Assembly (NCBI GenBank): GCA_945862325.1
Contig: CAMAXZ010000040.1
Coordinates: forward strand, 1 to 37,481
Direction of reading: 5' to 3'
Length of the DNA: 37,481 bases
DNA from: Klebsiella pneumoniae
GTDB taxonomy: Bacteria > Myxococcota_A > UBA796 > SXON01
A program made the translations under genes and the position numbers. Below the pieces are notes generated by a model. That model had not been told where the DNA came from. It searched no databases and worked only from the letters and a program-made list of their open reading frames with translations. Below, in pieces: positions 1 through 6,871 of the stretch; the stretch's first letter is position 1; each line of letters opens with the position of its first letter.

Positions 1-2
1 CG

Positions 3-947
3 GCCGCGCTGAGCGTCGCCGCGGTCCTGCTCGCCACGCGCGGCCGCGCGGTGCCGGCCGGCCTCGCCGCCGCCGCCGCCCTGCTCGTCCGCTACACCGC
101 GGCGCCGGTGCCGCTCCTCGTCCTGTTGCTGCTGCCGGACGCGCCTTCGCGCGCCCGCGCCGCCGTGCCCGTCGGGCTCGCCGTCGGCGTGCATCTCCTC
201 GGGGCGTGGGCGGCCGGCGCCTCACCGTGGCCGGATCAGAGCGAGAACCTCGCGATCGCCGCGGGGGTACCGCGCGGCGCGGGGGGCGGGGCGCTCGGGG
301 TCGACACCCTCCTCCGCTGGCCGTTCGGAGTGCGCGCCGCGCTCGAGCACGCCGTGGGCGGCGTCGTGCCCGGCCTGGGGGCCATCGGCCTCATCTTCGG
401 CGTCTGGCGACGTGATCGGCGCGCCCTGGGCCTCCTCGCCCTGCTCGCCGTGCACTGCGCCGTCCTCGGGCTCGCGTTCTCGAACCCACGGCTCGCCCTC
501 CCCGCGCACGTCGCGGCGCTGCTCGGTTGGGCGTGGATCGTCCCGTGGCCCGCCCTGCTCGGCGTCGTCGCCGTCCTCGGCGCGGGGCTGTCCCTGCCGG
601 CCGCGCGCACCGTCGACCCGTCCGCCCAGGCCGTGGCCGCTCTGCTCGCCGATCTCCCCGCCCTGGACGGCCCCGTCATCGCCACCACGCCCTGGTTCCA
701 CCAGCGCCGCGAGGACGGCTGGCTCGCCGCGAGCGAGCCGATCTCCGCGGCGCTCCAGGACCCGCGTCGCGGGGGCCCGGACGAGCTGCGCGCGGGCATG
801 GCCGCCATCGGGGCCAGCACCGTCGCGCTCGACCGTGTGCGCACGACGCGCAACCATCCCGGGCTCAGCGGCCTTTACCGCGAACCCGGCCCGGGGTGGG
901 AGGTCGTCGCCCGAAAGGGCGGATGGGTCGTGCTACGCGCGCGCTGA
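3..947 (+). CDS. GT-C (PMT/ArnT-like) membrane glycosyltransferase, C-terminal part
   Basis: The reading frame is open to the left edge, so the 5' part of the gene is missing; a GTG at 51 is in frame but is probably internal. The visible ~314 residues contain several hydrophobic Ala/Leu/Val helices, including one with an RYT motif (LLVRYTAAPVP), as seen in the multi-pass dolichyl-phosphate-mannose mannosyltransferase-like GT39/GT83 enzymes. A soluble C-terminal domain of about 100 residues follows. Enzymes of this fold transfer a sugar from a polyprenyl-phosphate donor on the periplasmic face of the inner membrane. The catalytic first loop with its acidic motif is outside the window. It converges on the next gene with an 8-base gap. 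The family call rests on topology and the short motif only; another polytopic membrane protein is possible. Confidence 0.55.
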   Translation, partial: AALSVAAVLLATRGRAVPAGLAAAAALLVRYTAAPVPLLVLLLLPDAPSRARAAVPVGLAVGVHLLGAWAAGASPWPDQSENLAIAAGVPRGAGGGALGVDTLLRWPFGVRAALEHAVGGVVPGLGAIGLIFGVWRRDRRALGLLALLAVHCAVLGLAFSNPRLALPAHVAALLGWAWIVPWPALLGVVAVLGAGLSLPAARTVDPSAQAVAALLADLPALDGPVIATTPWFHQRREDGWLAASEPISAALQDPRRGGPDELRAGMAAIGASTVALDRVRTTRNHPGLSGLYREPGPGWEVVARKGGWVVLRAR

Positions 948-955
948 ACGGGTGA

Positions 956-2005
956 TCAGAGGCTGTACATCATGTACTGGAGCACGTTCACCATGTCCTG
1001 GTTGGCGTTGCGCGCCACCCGGAACGTGGAGAACACGACCTTGCCGTCGCCGTCGTTGAAGCTCGCGAGGAGCGGCACCGAGGTGAGGGTGTAGTCGTTG
1101 AGGCCGTCCGAGTACGGCACGCTGCCGGTGAGGTGCACCGACACGGAGCGCGCGGTTTGCTCCATCGGGGGCCAGACCGGGAGGTCGTAGTCGATCGACA
1201 TGTACTGCTTGCCGAGGAACTCGCTCATCGAGGTGTCGCTGATGGCGGCGTTGACCTCTTCGTAGTCGCCGAGCTGCGCGTCGTTGCGGATCTCGTCGGC
1301 GCCGATGAAGTCCAGGCGCTCCGGCCACCCGAGCTCGACCACGTCGTAGGCCCAGTCGGACGCGTAGACGCTGCCGCCGGCGGTCACGAAGTCGCGGAGG
1401 TTCTGCACCGCGGTGGCGCAAGTGGCGTCGAACTCGTCCTCCGAGTTGTAGACCGTGTCTTCCTCGGTGAAGCCACCGTTGAAGAACACGATGTCGAACC
1501 GGGAGAGCTCCGCCGGGTCGGCCAGGAACGCCGCGAGGGTGGCGGGGTCCTTGCCGTCGACGAGCTCGTAGTTGGCGAAGCCCATCTGGTCGAGCAGGAC
1601 GTCGAAGTCGTCGTAGTCGCCGGTGACGACGGCGACGTCGAGGCTCAGCGGGTCGAAGCAGTCCGGCTCCGGCATCTCGACCGTCTCGCCGCTGTCGACC
1701 CACACCGTCTGCGTGTCGAGCTCGGTGGCGCCGTAGGTGACGAAGAAGGTGTACTCGGAGTCGCCCGGCAGGTCCGCGAGCTCCCAGCGGCCGTCGGCGT
1801 CGGAGTAGGCCTCGCGCACCTCGCGGATGACGCCGTCCTCGTCGACCAGGTTGACGTACGCCATCGCGTCCGCCAGCCACGTGCGGCCGGAGGGGTCGCA
1901 CACGCGGCCCTTGATGGCGCCGGGGTTGACGATGATTTCGTCTTCCTTCTTGAAGGTGAGGGAAGTGTCGTTCTCGCAGCCGAGAAGGGCAAGGACGAGG
2001 AACAT
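956..2005 (-). CDS. Lipoprotein with carboxypeptidase-regulatory-like domain and ThuA/GATase-like domain
   Basis: A 349-residue predicted lipoprotein. The N-terminus MFLVLALLGC ends in a lipobox with Cys10 as the lipidation site. Residues ~29-95 (GAIKGRVCDPSGR... DADGRWELADLP) look like a carboxypeptidase-D regulatory/Cna-B-like beta sandwich. Residues ~120-349 alternate beta strands and helices (LDVAVVTGDYDDFDVLL, FDIVFFNGGF, LRDFVTAGGSVYASDW, VVFSTFRV) in the manner of ThuA/class I glutamine-amidotransferase-like folds, but no catalytic Cys-His pair is evident. The ATG at 2005 is preceded by an AGGAG Shine-Dalgarno about 8 bases upstream. It lies 27 bases downstream of the sulfatase-fold gene and is probably the last gene of a three-gene operon with it and the Wzi-like barrel. 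Function is unknown; a cell-surface role in polysaccharide secretion or sensing is inferred from context. Confidence 0.75.
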   Translation of the reverse strand: MFLVLALLGCENDTSLTFKKEDEIIVNPGAIKGRVCDPSGRTWLADAMAYVNLVDEDGVIREVREAYSDADGRWELADLPGDSEYTFFVTYGATELDTQTVWVDSGETVEMPEPDCFDPLSLDVAVVTGDYDDFDVLLDQMGFANYELVDGKDPATLAAFLADPAELSRFDIVFFNGGFTEEDTVYNSEDEFDATCATAVQNLRDFVTAGGSVYASDWAYDVVELGWPERLDFIGADEIRNDAQLGDYEEVNAAISDTSMSEFLGKQYMSIDYDLPVWPPMEQTARSVSVHLTGSVPYSDGLNDYTLTSVPLLASFNDGDGKVVFSTFRVARNANQDMVNVLQYMMYSL

Positions 2006-2032
2006 GGGGCGCGCTCCTGATGACGTGACGGC

Positions 2033-3934
2033 TCAGTATACCCGAGGTGTCGAGTCTGGAGCGACCAAAACCTGTCCGCCCGCCGCGTCCAGCTGCGCGT
2101 CGAGCGCCCGAACCATTGACTCTTCCCATTCCAAGCCTGTTCCCGCCAGATCCCGCCGCTCGTCGGGGTCGGCGGTAAGGTCGTAGAGCTCGCGCGCGCT
2201 GAGCCCAAGCGGGTTGGCCGCGGGCATCCGGAGCGCGCGGACGATCGCGCGGCCGTGCGCCCGCAGCCCGGCGAGGTGGTAGCCCGCCGCCCACTGTTCG
2301 AGGACGGCGGGGCGGCTCGCGGGGTGCGCGTCCCAGGGAGGGATCGTCGGAGGGCTCGGCGGGGGCTCGGCGGGGTCGTCGGGCTCGTCGTCGCGCCACG
2401 GCGGCGGCGGTCGGAGCCGCGTGGCGAGCTCCTCGTCGAACTCGTCGTCGAAGAGGGAGCGCCCCGCCCACGCCTCCGGCGGCCCGTAGCCCGCGACGTC
2501 CACGAGCGTGGGCGCGAGGTCGATCGTACGGACCTGCCACGGCACGTGGAGGCCCGCGTGTTCGCCGTCGGGGAGCTTGACGATCAGGGGGACGCGGACC
2601 TCGGCGTCGAGCAGGGTCACGCCGTCGCGGACACGCTCCGCGTCGCCGGCGGCGGCGCGCGTCCCGACAAAGGCGAGGATCGTGTCGGCATAACGCCCGG
2701 TCCGCAGCAGCTCGTCGACGACGGTGCCGACCGCGGCGTCGACCCGGCGGAGGGCCTGCGAGGCGGTGTCGGCCTCGGGATCCGCGCGCGCCGCGCGCAG
2801 GTCGCCGAGGTGCACGACGAGGAGGTACGGAACATCGGCGTTCGCCCGTATGAACTGGAGGGCCGCGGCCGCCTGCCGATCGGCGGAGTGCACGTCGGAG
2901 CCCAGCGGGGGGCCGTCGCCCCATCGCGCCCACGCGGCCCGCACCGCGACCCACGCCGTGAGGCGGGCCGCGGACTCCGGCACCCCGAAGCGCGCCGCCG
3001 GGAACGGGTACCAGTCGAAGCCTCGGTCGAAGCCCAGCCCGCCCGCGACCCCGAGGTGGTTCGGCAGGCCCCCGGTGCGGTAGCCCATGTCGCGCAGGGC
3101 CTCGGCGAGGGTGGGCAGGCCCTCGTCCAGCTCCACGTTGCGCCCGTCGCAGCCGTGGCGCCGCACCGGCTGCGCGGTGAGGATCGACGCGTACGCCGGC
3201 GCGATCGCGCTGGCGGCCGCGATCGTCCGGTCGAACACCACCCCGTCGCGCGCGACGGCGTCGATGCGCGGAGTGGGCCGGGCGGCGCCGTAGGCCCCCA
3301 ACATCCCGGGCGACACCGCGTCGACGACGAAGAGGACGAGGCTCGGATTCCGGCCGGGGACCACGTCGCGCTCGGCGCGCAGGGTGCTCGCCACGCCGGG
3401 CGCCGGCGACAAGGAGAAGAGCCCGGACAGGACGAGCAGGCCCGCGCACGCCCCCGCCGTGCCCTTCCATGCGGGCAGCACCCGGAGGGGCGTGCGGGTC
3501 AGGACCACGCTCCACGCCCACGCCCCCGGGACGCTGATCACGGAGAACCCGGCCGCGCACGTCGTCGCGACGAAGGCACGGGCATCTTCGCGCTCGAGCC
3601 ACTGCGGGGCGACGGCGACCGCCACCGCCGTTCCGCCGACCCCGACGACGAGATGCCACGTCAGCGCCCACACCCGGTGCGCAGGCAGCGCCGCCCACAG
3701 CCCGAGCCCCACGAGCACCGGCGCGAGGACGGCGGCGAACAGCGCGCCGGCCGCGCCGTAGCCGACGAGGGCGAAGAACAACCCCGAATACTCCGAGGGG
3801 CGCGTCGAGCCGACCGCGACCACGGCCTCCACGACGCCCACGACGCCGCCTGCGAGCAAGCCCGCGCTGACGACCGCGATCATCAGGTCGCCGGGCGTCC
3901 GTCCAGGCTCCGCGGTCGGGTCCGTCCAGGTCAT
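2033..3934 (-). CDS. Membrane-anchored sulfatase-fold protein, probably catalytically inactive
   Basis: 633 residues: about five N-terminal membrane helices (residues ~17-180), then a sulfatase/alkaline-phosphatase-superfamily domain (~197-633). Fold landmarks remain: SLVLFVVDAVSPGMLGAYG at ~198-216, the helix after the nucleophile loop (ASILTAQP), LPTLAEALRDMGYRTGG, and a C-terminal LYDLTADPDERRDLAG. The catalytic residues are gone. Where active enzymes have D-x-x-R-x-D there is D205 followed by Gly210. The nucleophile motif C/S/T-x-P-S-R reads IAPAY (244-248). The metal-binding DHG reads TRA (425-427). I infer a pseudoenzyme. The ATG at 3934 overlaps the stop of the upstream Wzi-like gene as ATGA, so translation is coupled. 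A longer in-frame extension to 4075 was rejected because it would run inside that gene. A role as a structural or binding factor in EPS assembly is speculative. Confidence 0.85.
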   Translation of the reverse strand: MTWTDPTAEPGRTPGDLMIAVVSAGLLAGGVVGVVEAVVAVGSTRPSEYSGLFFALVGYGAAGALFAAVLAPVLVGLGLWAALPAHRVWALTWHLVVGVGGTAVAVAVAPQWLEREDARAFVATTCAAGFSVISVPGAWAWSVVLTRTPLRVLPAWKGTAGACAGLLVLSGLFSLSPAPGVASTLRAERDVVPGRNPSLVLFVVDAVSPGMLGAYGAARPTPRIDAVARDGVVFDRTIAAASAIAPAYASILTAQPVRRHGCDGRNVELDEGLPTLAEALRDMGYRTGGLPNHLGVAGGLGFDRGFDWYPFPAARFGVPESAARLTAWVAVRAAWARWGDGPPLGSDVHSADRQAAAALQFIRANADVPYLLVVHLGDLRAARADPEADTASQALRRVDAAVGTVVDELLRTGRYADTILAFVGTRAAAGDAERVRDGVTLLDAEVRVPLIVKLPDGEHAGLHVPWQVRTIDLAPTLVDVAGYGPPEAWAGRSLFDDEFDEELATRLRPPPPWRDDEPDDPAEPPPSPPTIPPWDAHPASRPAVLEQWAAGYHLAGLRAHGRAIVRALRMPAANPLGLSARELYDLTADPDERRDLAGTGLEWEESMVRALDAQLDAAGGQVLVAPDSTPRVY

Positions 3935-5325
3935 CGCGCCTGACCCGCGAACGTCCAGGTGCCGCGGGCCCAGCCGCGCGCGTGCACGGCGTCCAGGCCG
4001 GGCACGAACTCCTCGTTGGTCCGGGACTCGACCGACGCGCCGAGCTCCACCCGCAGCTCCGGACGCGGCGACCACCCGACCTCCGCCCCGCCGCGGATCA
4101 TCCGCTCATCTTCTTGAAACGTGAACAACTTGTCGTTGCGTGCCTCGATGACGCCCACCCGCCGCGCGCCGTCCACCCACACCCGCGCGCGCCACGCCCC
4201 GGCGTCCCAGGCCGCCGCGCCCCACCAGGTCGACGAGTCGGTGCCGCCCCAATGGCCCAGCGGCCGCCCCTCCTGCGTGAAGCCGAGGTGGTACACCCGA
4301 TGACCGACGTACCAACGGAAGGTGTCGTCCATGAGGCGCGACCACTCCGCGCTCAGGGTCAGCCGCCCGACGCCGAGCTCGGCGCCGCCGAGGTTCCCCA
4401 CGCCCGCGAGCGAGGGGTACGGAATCGGCCCCAACGATCGGCCGATCACGTCTTCTCCCGCGTACGTCCACCAGATCTCGAGGTGGCGCCACGGCCCTCC
4501 GGCCCACGCGGCCAGCGGCAGGGTCACGCGCGCCTCCACCGCCGCCATCTCGTCCTGGTCCGCGAGGAGCTTGTCGGGGTCTTCGTACACGTGGGGCTCG
4601 GTGGGGAGGAGGAGCTGGCCCACGTCGACCGGGCGCCCCACGCCGCCGAACACCGACTGCCGCAACAGGCCGAGCTCGAACGCCGGCAAAGGCGCCCAGT
4701 GGAGCCCGAGCAGCAGCACGCCCGGATCCGAGACGTCGGTCCGCGGCCGATCGAGGACGCCCACCTCGAGCCCCACCCCGAAGACACCGGCGGCCGCGGC
4801 CTTGCCCGGCAACGTCCCGGCGCCGCCGGCCGCCACCGCCCACGGGGGGCGCGCGTCGGTCCCACGCACCAGCGCGCCATGGCGCGCGTGCCCGACCCAG
4901 CGATGGCGCCGCCCTGCGCCGGCGAACCACCCGCCGGCGCGTACGCCGAGCCAGGCCTCGTCGATGCGGGGCACGGCGAGGAATGGCGCGTCGAGCTCGA
5001 TCTCCGGGGAGAGCAGCAGCTCCGCCGGGCCCCAGGCCGCGGCGGCCGTCAACCCGGTGCGCGTGCTCAGCGCGCCGGGCTCCAGGTGCCCGCCGTTGTT
5101 GACGGGCACCGCGTCGCCCACCGCGACGTCGAGCCGGGGCGCGACCGCCCAACGGAGCGCGCCGGAGGGCGCCCCGTCGCCCAGCACCGGCCCGCGGTCG
5201 AGCGTCCCGTACAGGCGCGCGACCCCTTCGGCCCGGTCCGCCGCGTCCGCGGAGTGCCGCTCGGCGTCGCCCCACGGCTCGGCCGCGTGGCTCCAACCGA
5301 CGAAGAGCGCGATCGGGGCCCACAC
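3931..5325 (-). CDS. Wzi-family capsule-assembly outer-membrane beta-barrel protein
   Basis: 464 residues, with a short signal-like start (GTG codon; WAPIALFVGWSHAAE) followed by alternating aromatic and polar segments typical of an outer-membrane barrel. Wzi-family features recognised by eye are an RRHRWVGHARHGALV stretch with an adjacent ARPPW, the FELGLLRQSVFGG strand, YAGEDVIG, and the late YHLGFTQEGRPLGHW motif before a DSS. Wzi proteins sit in the outer membrane and help capsule or EPS surface assembly. Myxobacterial EPS systems with short OPX proteins have been described as using separate barrel partners, so this could fill that role for the export protein at 9108-9836 (inference). GTG 5325 is the most upstream possible start and no good Shine-Dalgarno precedes it. 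It shares a 4-base overlap with the next gene of its operon. Confidence 0.8.
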   Translation of the reverse strand: MWAPIALFVGWSHAAEPWGDAERHSADAADRAEGVARLYGTLDRGPVLGDGAPSGALRWAVAPRLDVAVGDAVPVNNGGHLEPGALSTRTGLTAAAAWGPAELLLSPEIELDAPFLAVPRIDEAWLGVRAGGWFAGAGRRHRWVGHARHGALVRGTDARPPWAVAAGGAGTLPGKAAAAGVFGVGLEVGVLDRPRTDVSDPGVLLLGLHWAPLPAFELGLLRQSVFGGVGRPVDVGQLLLPTEPHVYEDPDKLLADQDEMAAVEARVTLPLAAWAGGPWRHLEIWWTYAGEDVIGRSLGPIPYPSLAGVGNLGGAELGVGRLTLSAEWSRLMDDTFRWYVGHRVYHLGFTQEGRPLGHWGGTDSSTWWGAAAWDAGAWRARVWVDGARRVGVIEARNDKLFTFQEDERMIRGGAEVGWSPRPELRVELGASVESRTNEEFVPGLDAVHARGWARGTWTFAGQAR

Positions 5326-5348
5326 CCGAGCATGGTAGCGTGCCCGAC

Positions 5349-6314
5349 ATGAGCGCGCCGTCGCTCCCCGCCGGATTGCTGTGGGCCTCCCTCCCGGTGG
5401 CCACGTCGTTGCACCCGGCGGCGCCGGACTACGGCGAGCGGTATCAGCACCTGCTCGAGGTCCACATGGGCTCCCCGGTCGCGAACCCGGCGTTCGGGCC
5501 GGTGGTCGCGGAGGCCGACGTCCACTGGCGGCTCCTCGGGGCGACCGGGTCCGGCCTGCCCGTCGACGCGGCGACCGCCGAGCGGTGGCGCGACACCGCC
5601 CTCGCCGGCGTCGCGGTGGCGGTCGACGCCTTGATCGACGAGACCCTCGCGCGCGCGCCGCAGCTCGACGCCGCGCGCACCGTGCTGGAGACCCTCGCCT
5701 CGCCCGGGCTGGTCGTCGCGCGCGACCGACGTGGCGTCCAGGTTCGGCCGGGACGCGCGCGTGACGCGGCCCGTGAGCGCGCGGCGGAAGAGGTCGTCGT
5801 CGCCGCGCGCGCCCGGCCTCCGCCCGCGCTGAAGGCCGGCTTGGACCTCACCCTCCGCCCGCTCGACGCGCCGGAAGCGGACCCGCTCGTCGCCTGGGGC
5901 GTCTACGCTTCGGGCGATCGGGTCGGCCTGACGGCCTTTCGGATGCAAGCGGACGCGCGCGACCTCCGATGGTCGATCACCGCGCGCCAGCTCGTCTATC
6001 CGCGCGTGTCGCTCGTCGCCGCACTCCGATCGGTCGAACCACTGGACCGACCGCCGAACGCGCCGCTAGCGGTGCCGGACCCCGGACGCTGGTCCACGGG
6101 CGTGGCGTGGAGCACGAACCGCGGGTGGGACGTGCGCGTCGAGCGCGCCGAGACCCTGGCGGATGGAGGATGGACCTGGACGATCAGCCTTCGCTCCGAG
6201 CGCCGCGGGCCGATCCCCGGGCGTGTGTCGCCGGGGCTCGGGGCGCGCGAACCCGAGGCCTCGGGGCTACCGTGGGTAGGCGAGCACGGGCCGAACGCCA
6301 CCGCGACCTGGTGA
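5349..6314 (+). CDS. Hypothetical protein, possibly envelope-associated
   Basis: 321 residues from ATG 5349; a GTG at 5340 is an alternative start. I do not recognise a family. The N-terminus (SLPAGLLWASLPVATSLH) is mildly hydrophobic and could be a poor signal sequence. The middle (~70-150) is Ala/Arg-rich and probably helical. The C-terminal third has alternating strands such as LRWSITARQLVYPRVSLVAALR and WTWTISLRSE, and the chain ends in Trp, which would fit a small outer-membrane beta domain. Codon use with a strong G/C third position supports coding. It is transcribed divergently from the Wzi-like gene with only 23 bases between start codons, and it converges on the HEAT-repeat lipoprotein gene 8 bases downstream. 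Position alone suggests an envelope or EPS role. Confidence 0.6.
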   Translation: MSAPSLPAGLLWASLPVATSLHPAAPDYGERYQHLLEVHMGSPVANPAFGPVVAEADVHWRLLGATGSGLPVDAATAERWRDTALAGVAVAVDALIDETLARAPQLDAARTVLETLASPGLVVARDRRGVQVRPGRARDAARERAAEEVVVAARARPPPALKAGLDLTLRPLDAPEADPLVAWGVYASGDRVGLTAFRMQADARDLRWSITARQLVYPRVSLVAALRSVEPLDRPPNAPLAVPDPGRWSTGVAWSTNRGWDVRVERAETLADGGWTWTISLRSERRGPIPGRVSPGLGAREPEASGLPWVGEHGPNATATW

Positions 6315-6322
6315 CGCCGCGA

Positions 6323-6871
6323 TCAGCGCAGGGTGCGGAGGGCCGCGGACGCGTTGTAGCGCACGTAGCGATCCGCGGTCGCCTCGCGCCGCGCGACGAG
6401 GAGGTCGAGCGTCAGCTTCCGTGTGTCCGCCGGGAGGCCCTCGGCCCCGATGGCCCCGAGCGCCCACAGCCCGGCGAGCTGCGCGCGATCGTTCGGACCG
6501 AAGGTCTCGACATAGGCGACGAGCGCCGGCGCGGCGTCCTTGGCGAGCAGGCGCCCGAGGGCGTCCGCGGCCGCCCGCTTGACCTTGGGGCTCGGATCCG
6601 AGCCGAGGACCTCGATCAACCGCGGGGCCGCCGACTCGGCGGCGAGGGTCGCGAGCGACTCGATCGCGTTCAACCGCACCTTCTCGTTCGGGTCTCCGAG
6701 CACGCCGACGAGGGCGGCCACCACCACCTCGTCATCGTAGTTCTGTGCGATCTTCGCGCCGTCTTCGCGCATGACCGGGTTGTCGGACCCGATCGCCGTC
6801 GCGATGTCCTCCGCGGCGGGGCCGCAGCCGACGAGAGCGACGAGGCCGCCGAGCACCCAGAGCGCGCTCAT
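6323..6871 (-). CDS. HEAT-repeat lipoprotein coupled to wzc
   Basis: 182 residues. The start MSALWVLGGLVALVGC gives a lipobox (LVGC) with Cys16 as the lipidation site. The rest is a run of HEAT/PBS-like helical repeats: VVAALVGVLGDPNEKVRLNAIESLATL, then SAAPRLIEVLGSDPSPKVKRAAADALGRL, then DAAPALVAYVETFGPN and further degenerate copies to the C-terminus. HEAT repeats form a protein-binding solenoid. The ATG at 6871 overlaps the wzc stop (ATGA), so it is translated immediately after the tyrosine kinase/co-polymerase from the same mRNA. The coupling suggests a partner in the EPS machinery, perhaps in the periplasm next to the Wzc chain-length domain, but this is inference. The assignment as a lipoprotein with HEAT repeats is secure from the sequence. 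Confidence 0.85.
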   Translation of the reverse strand: MSALWVLGGLVALVGCGPAAEDIATAIGSDNPVMREDGAKIAQNYDDEVVVAALVGVLGDPNEKVRLNAIESLATLAAESAAPRLIEVLGSDPSPKVKRAAADALGRLLAKDAAPALVAYVETFGPNDRAQLAGLWALGAIGAEGLPADTRKLTLDLLVARREATADRYVRYNASAALRTLR

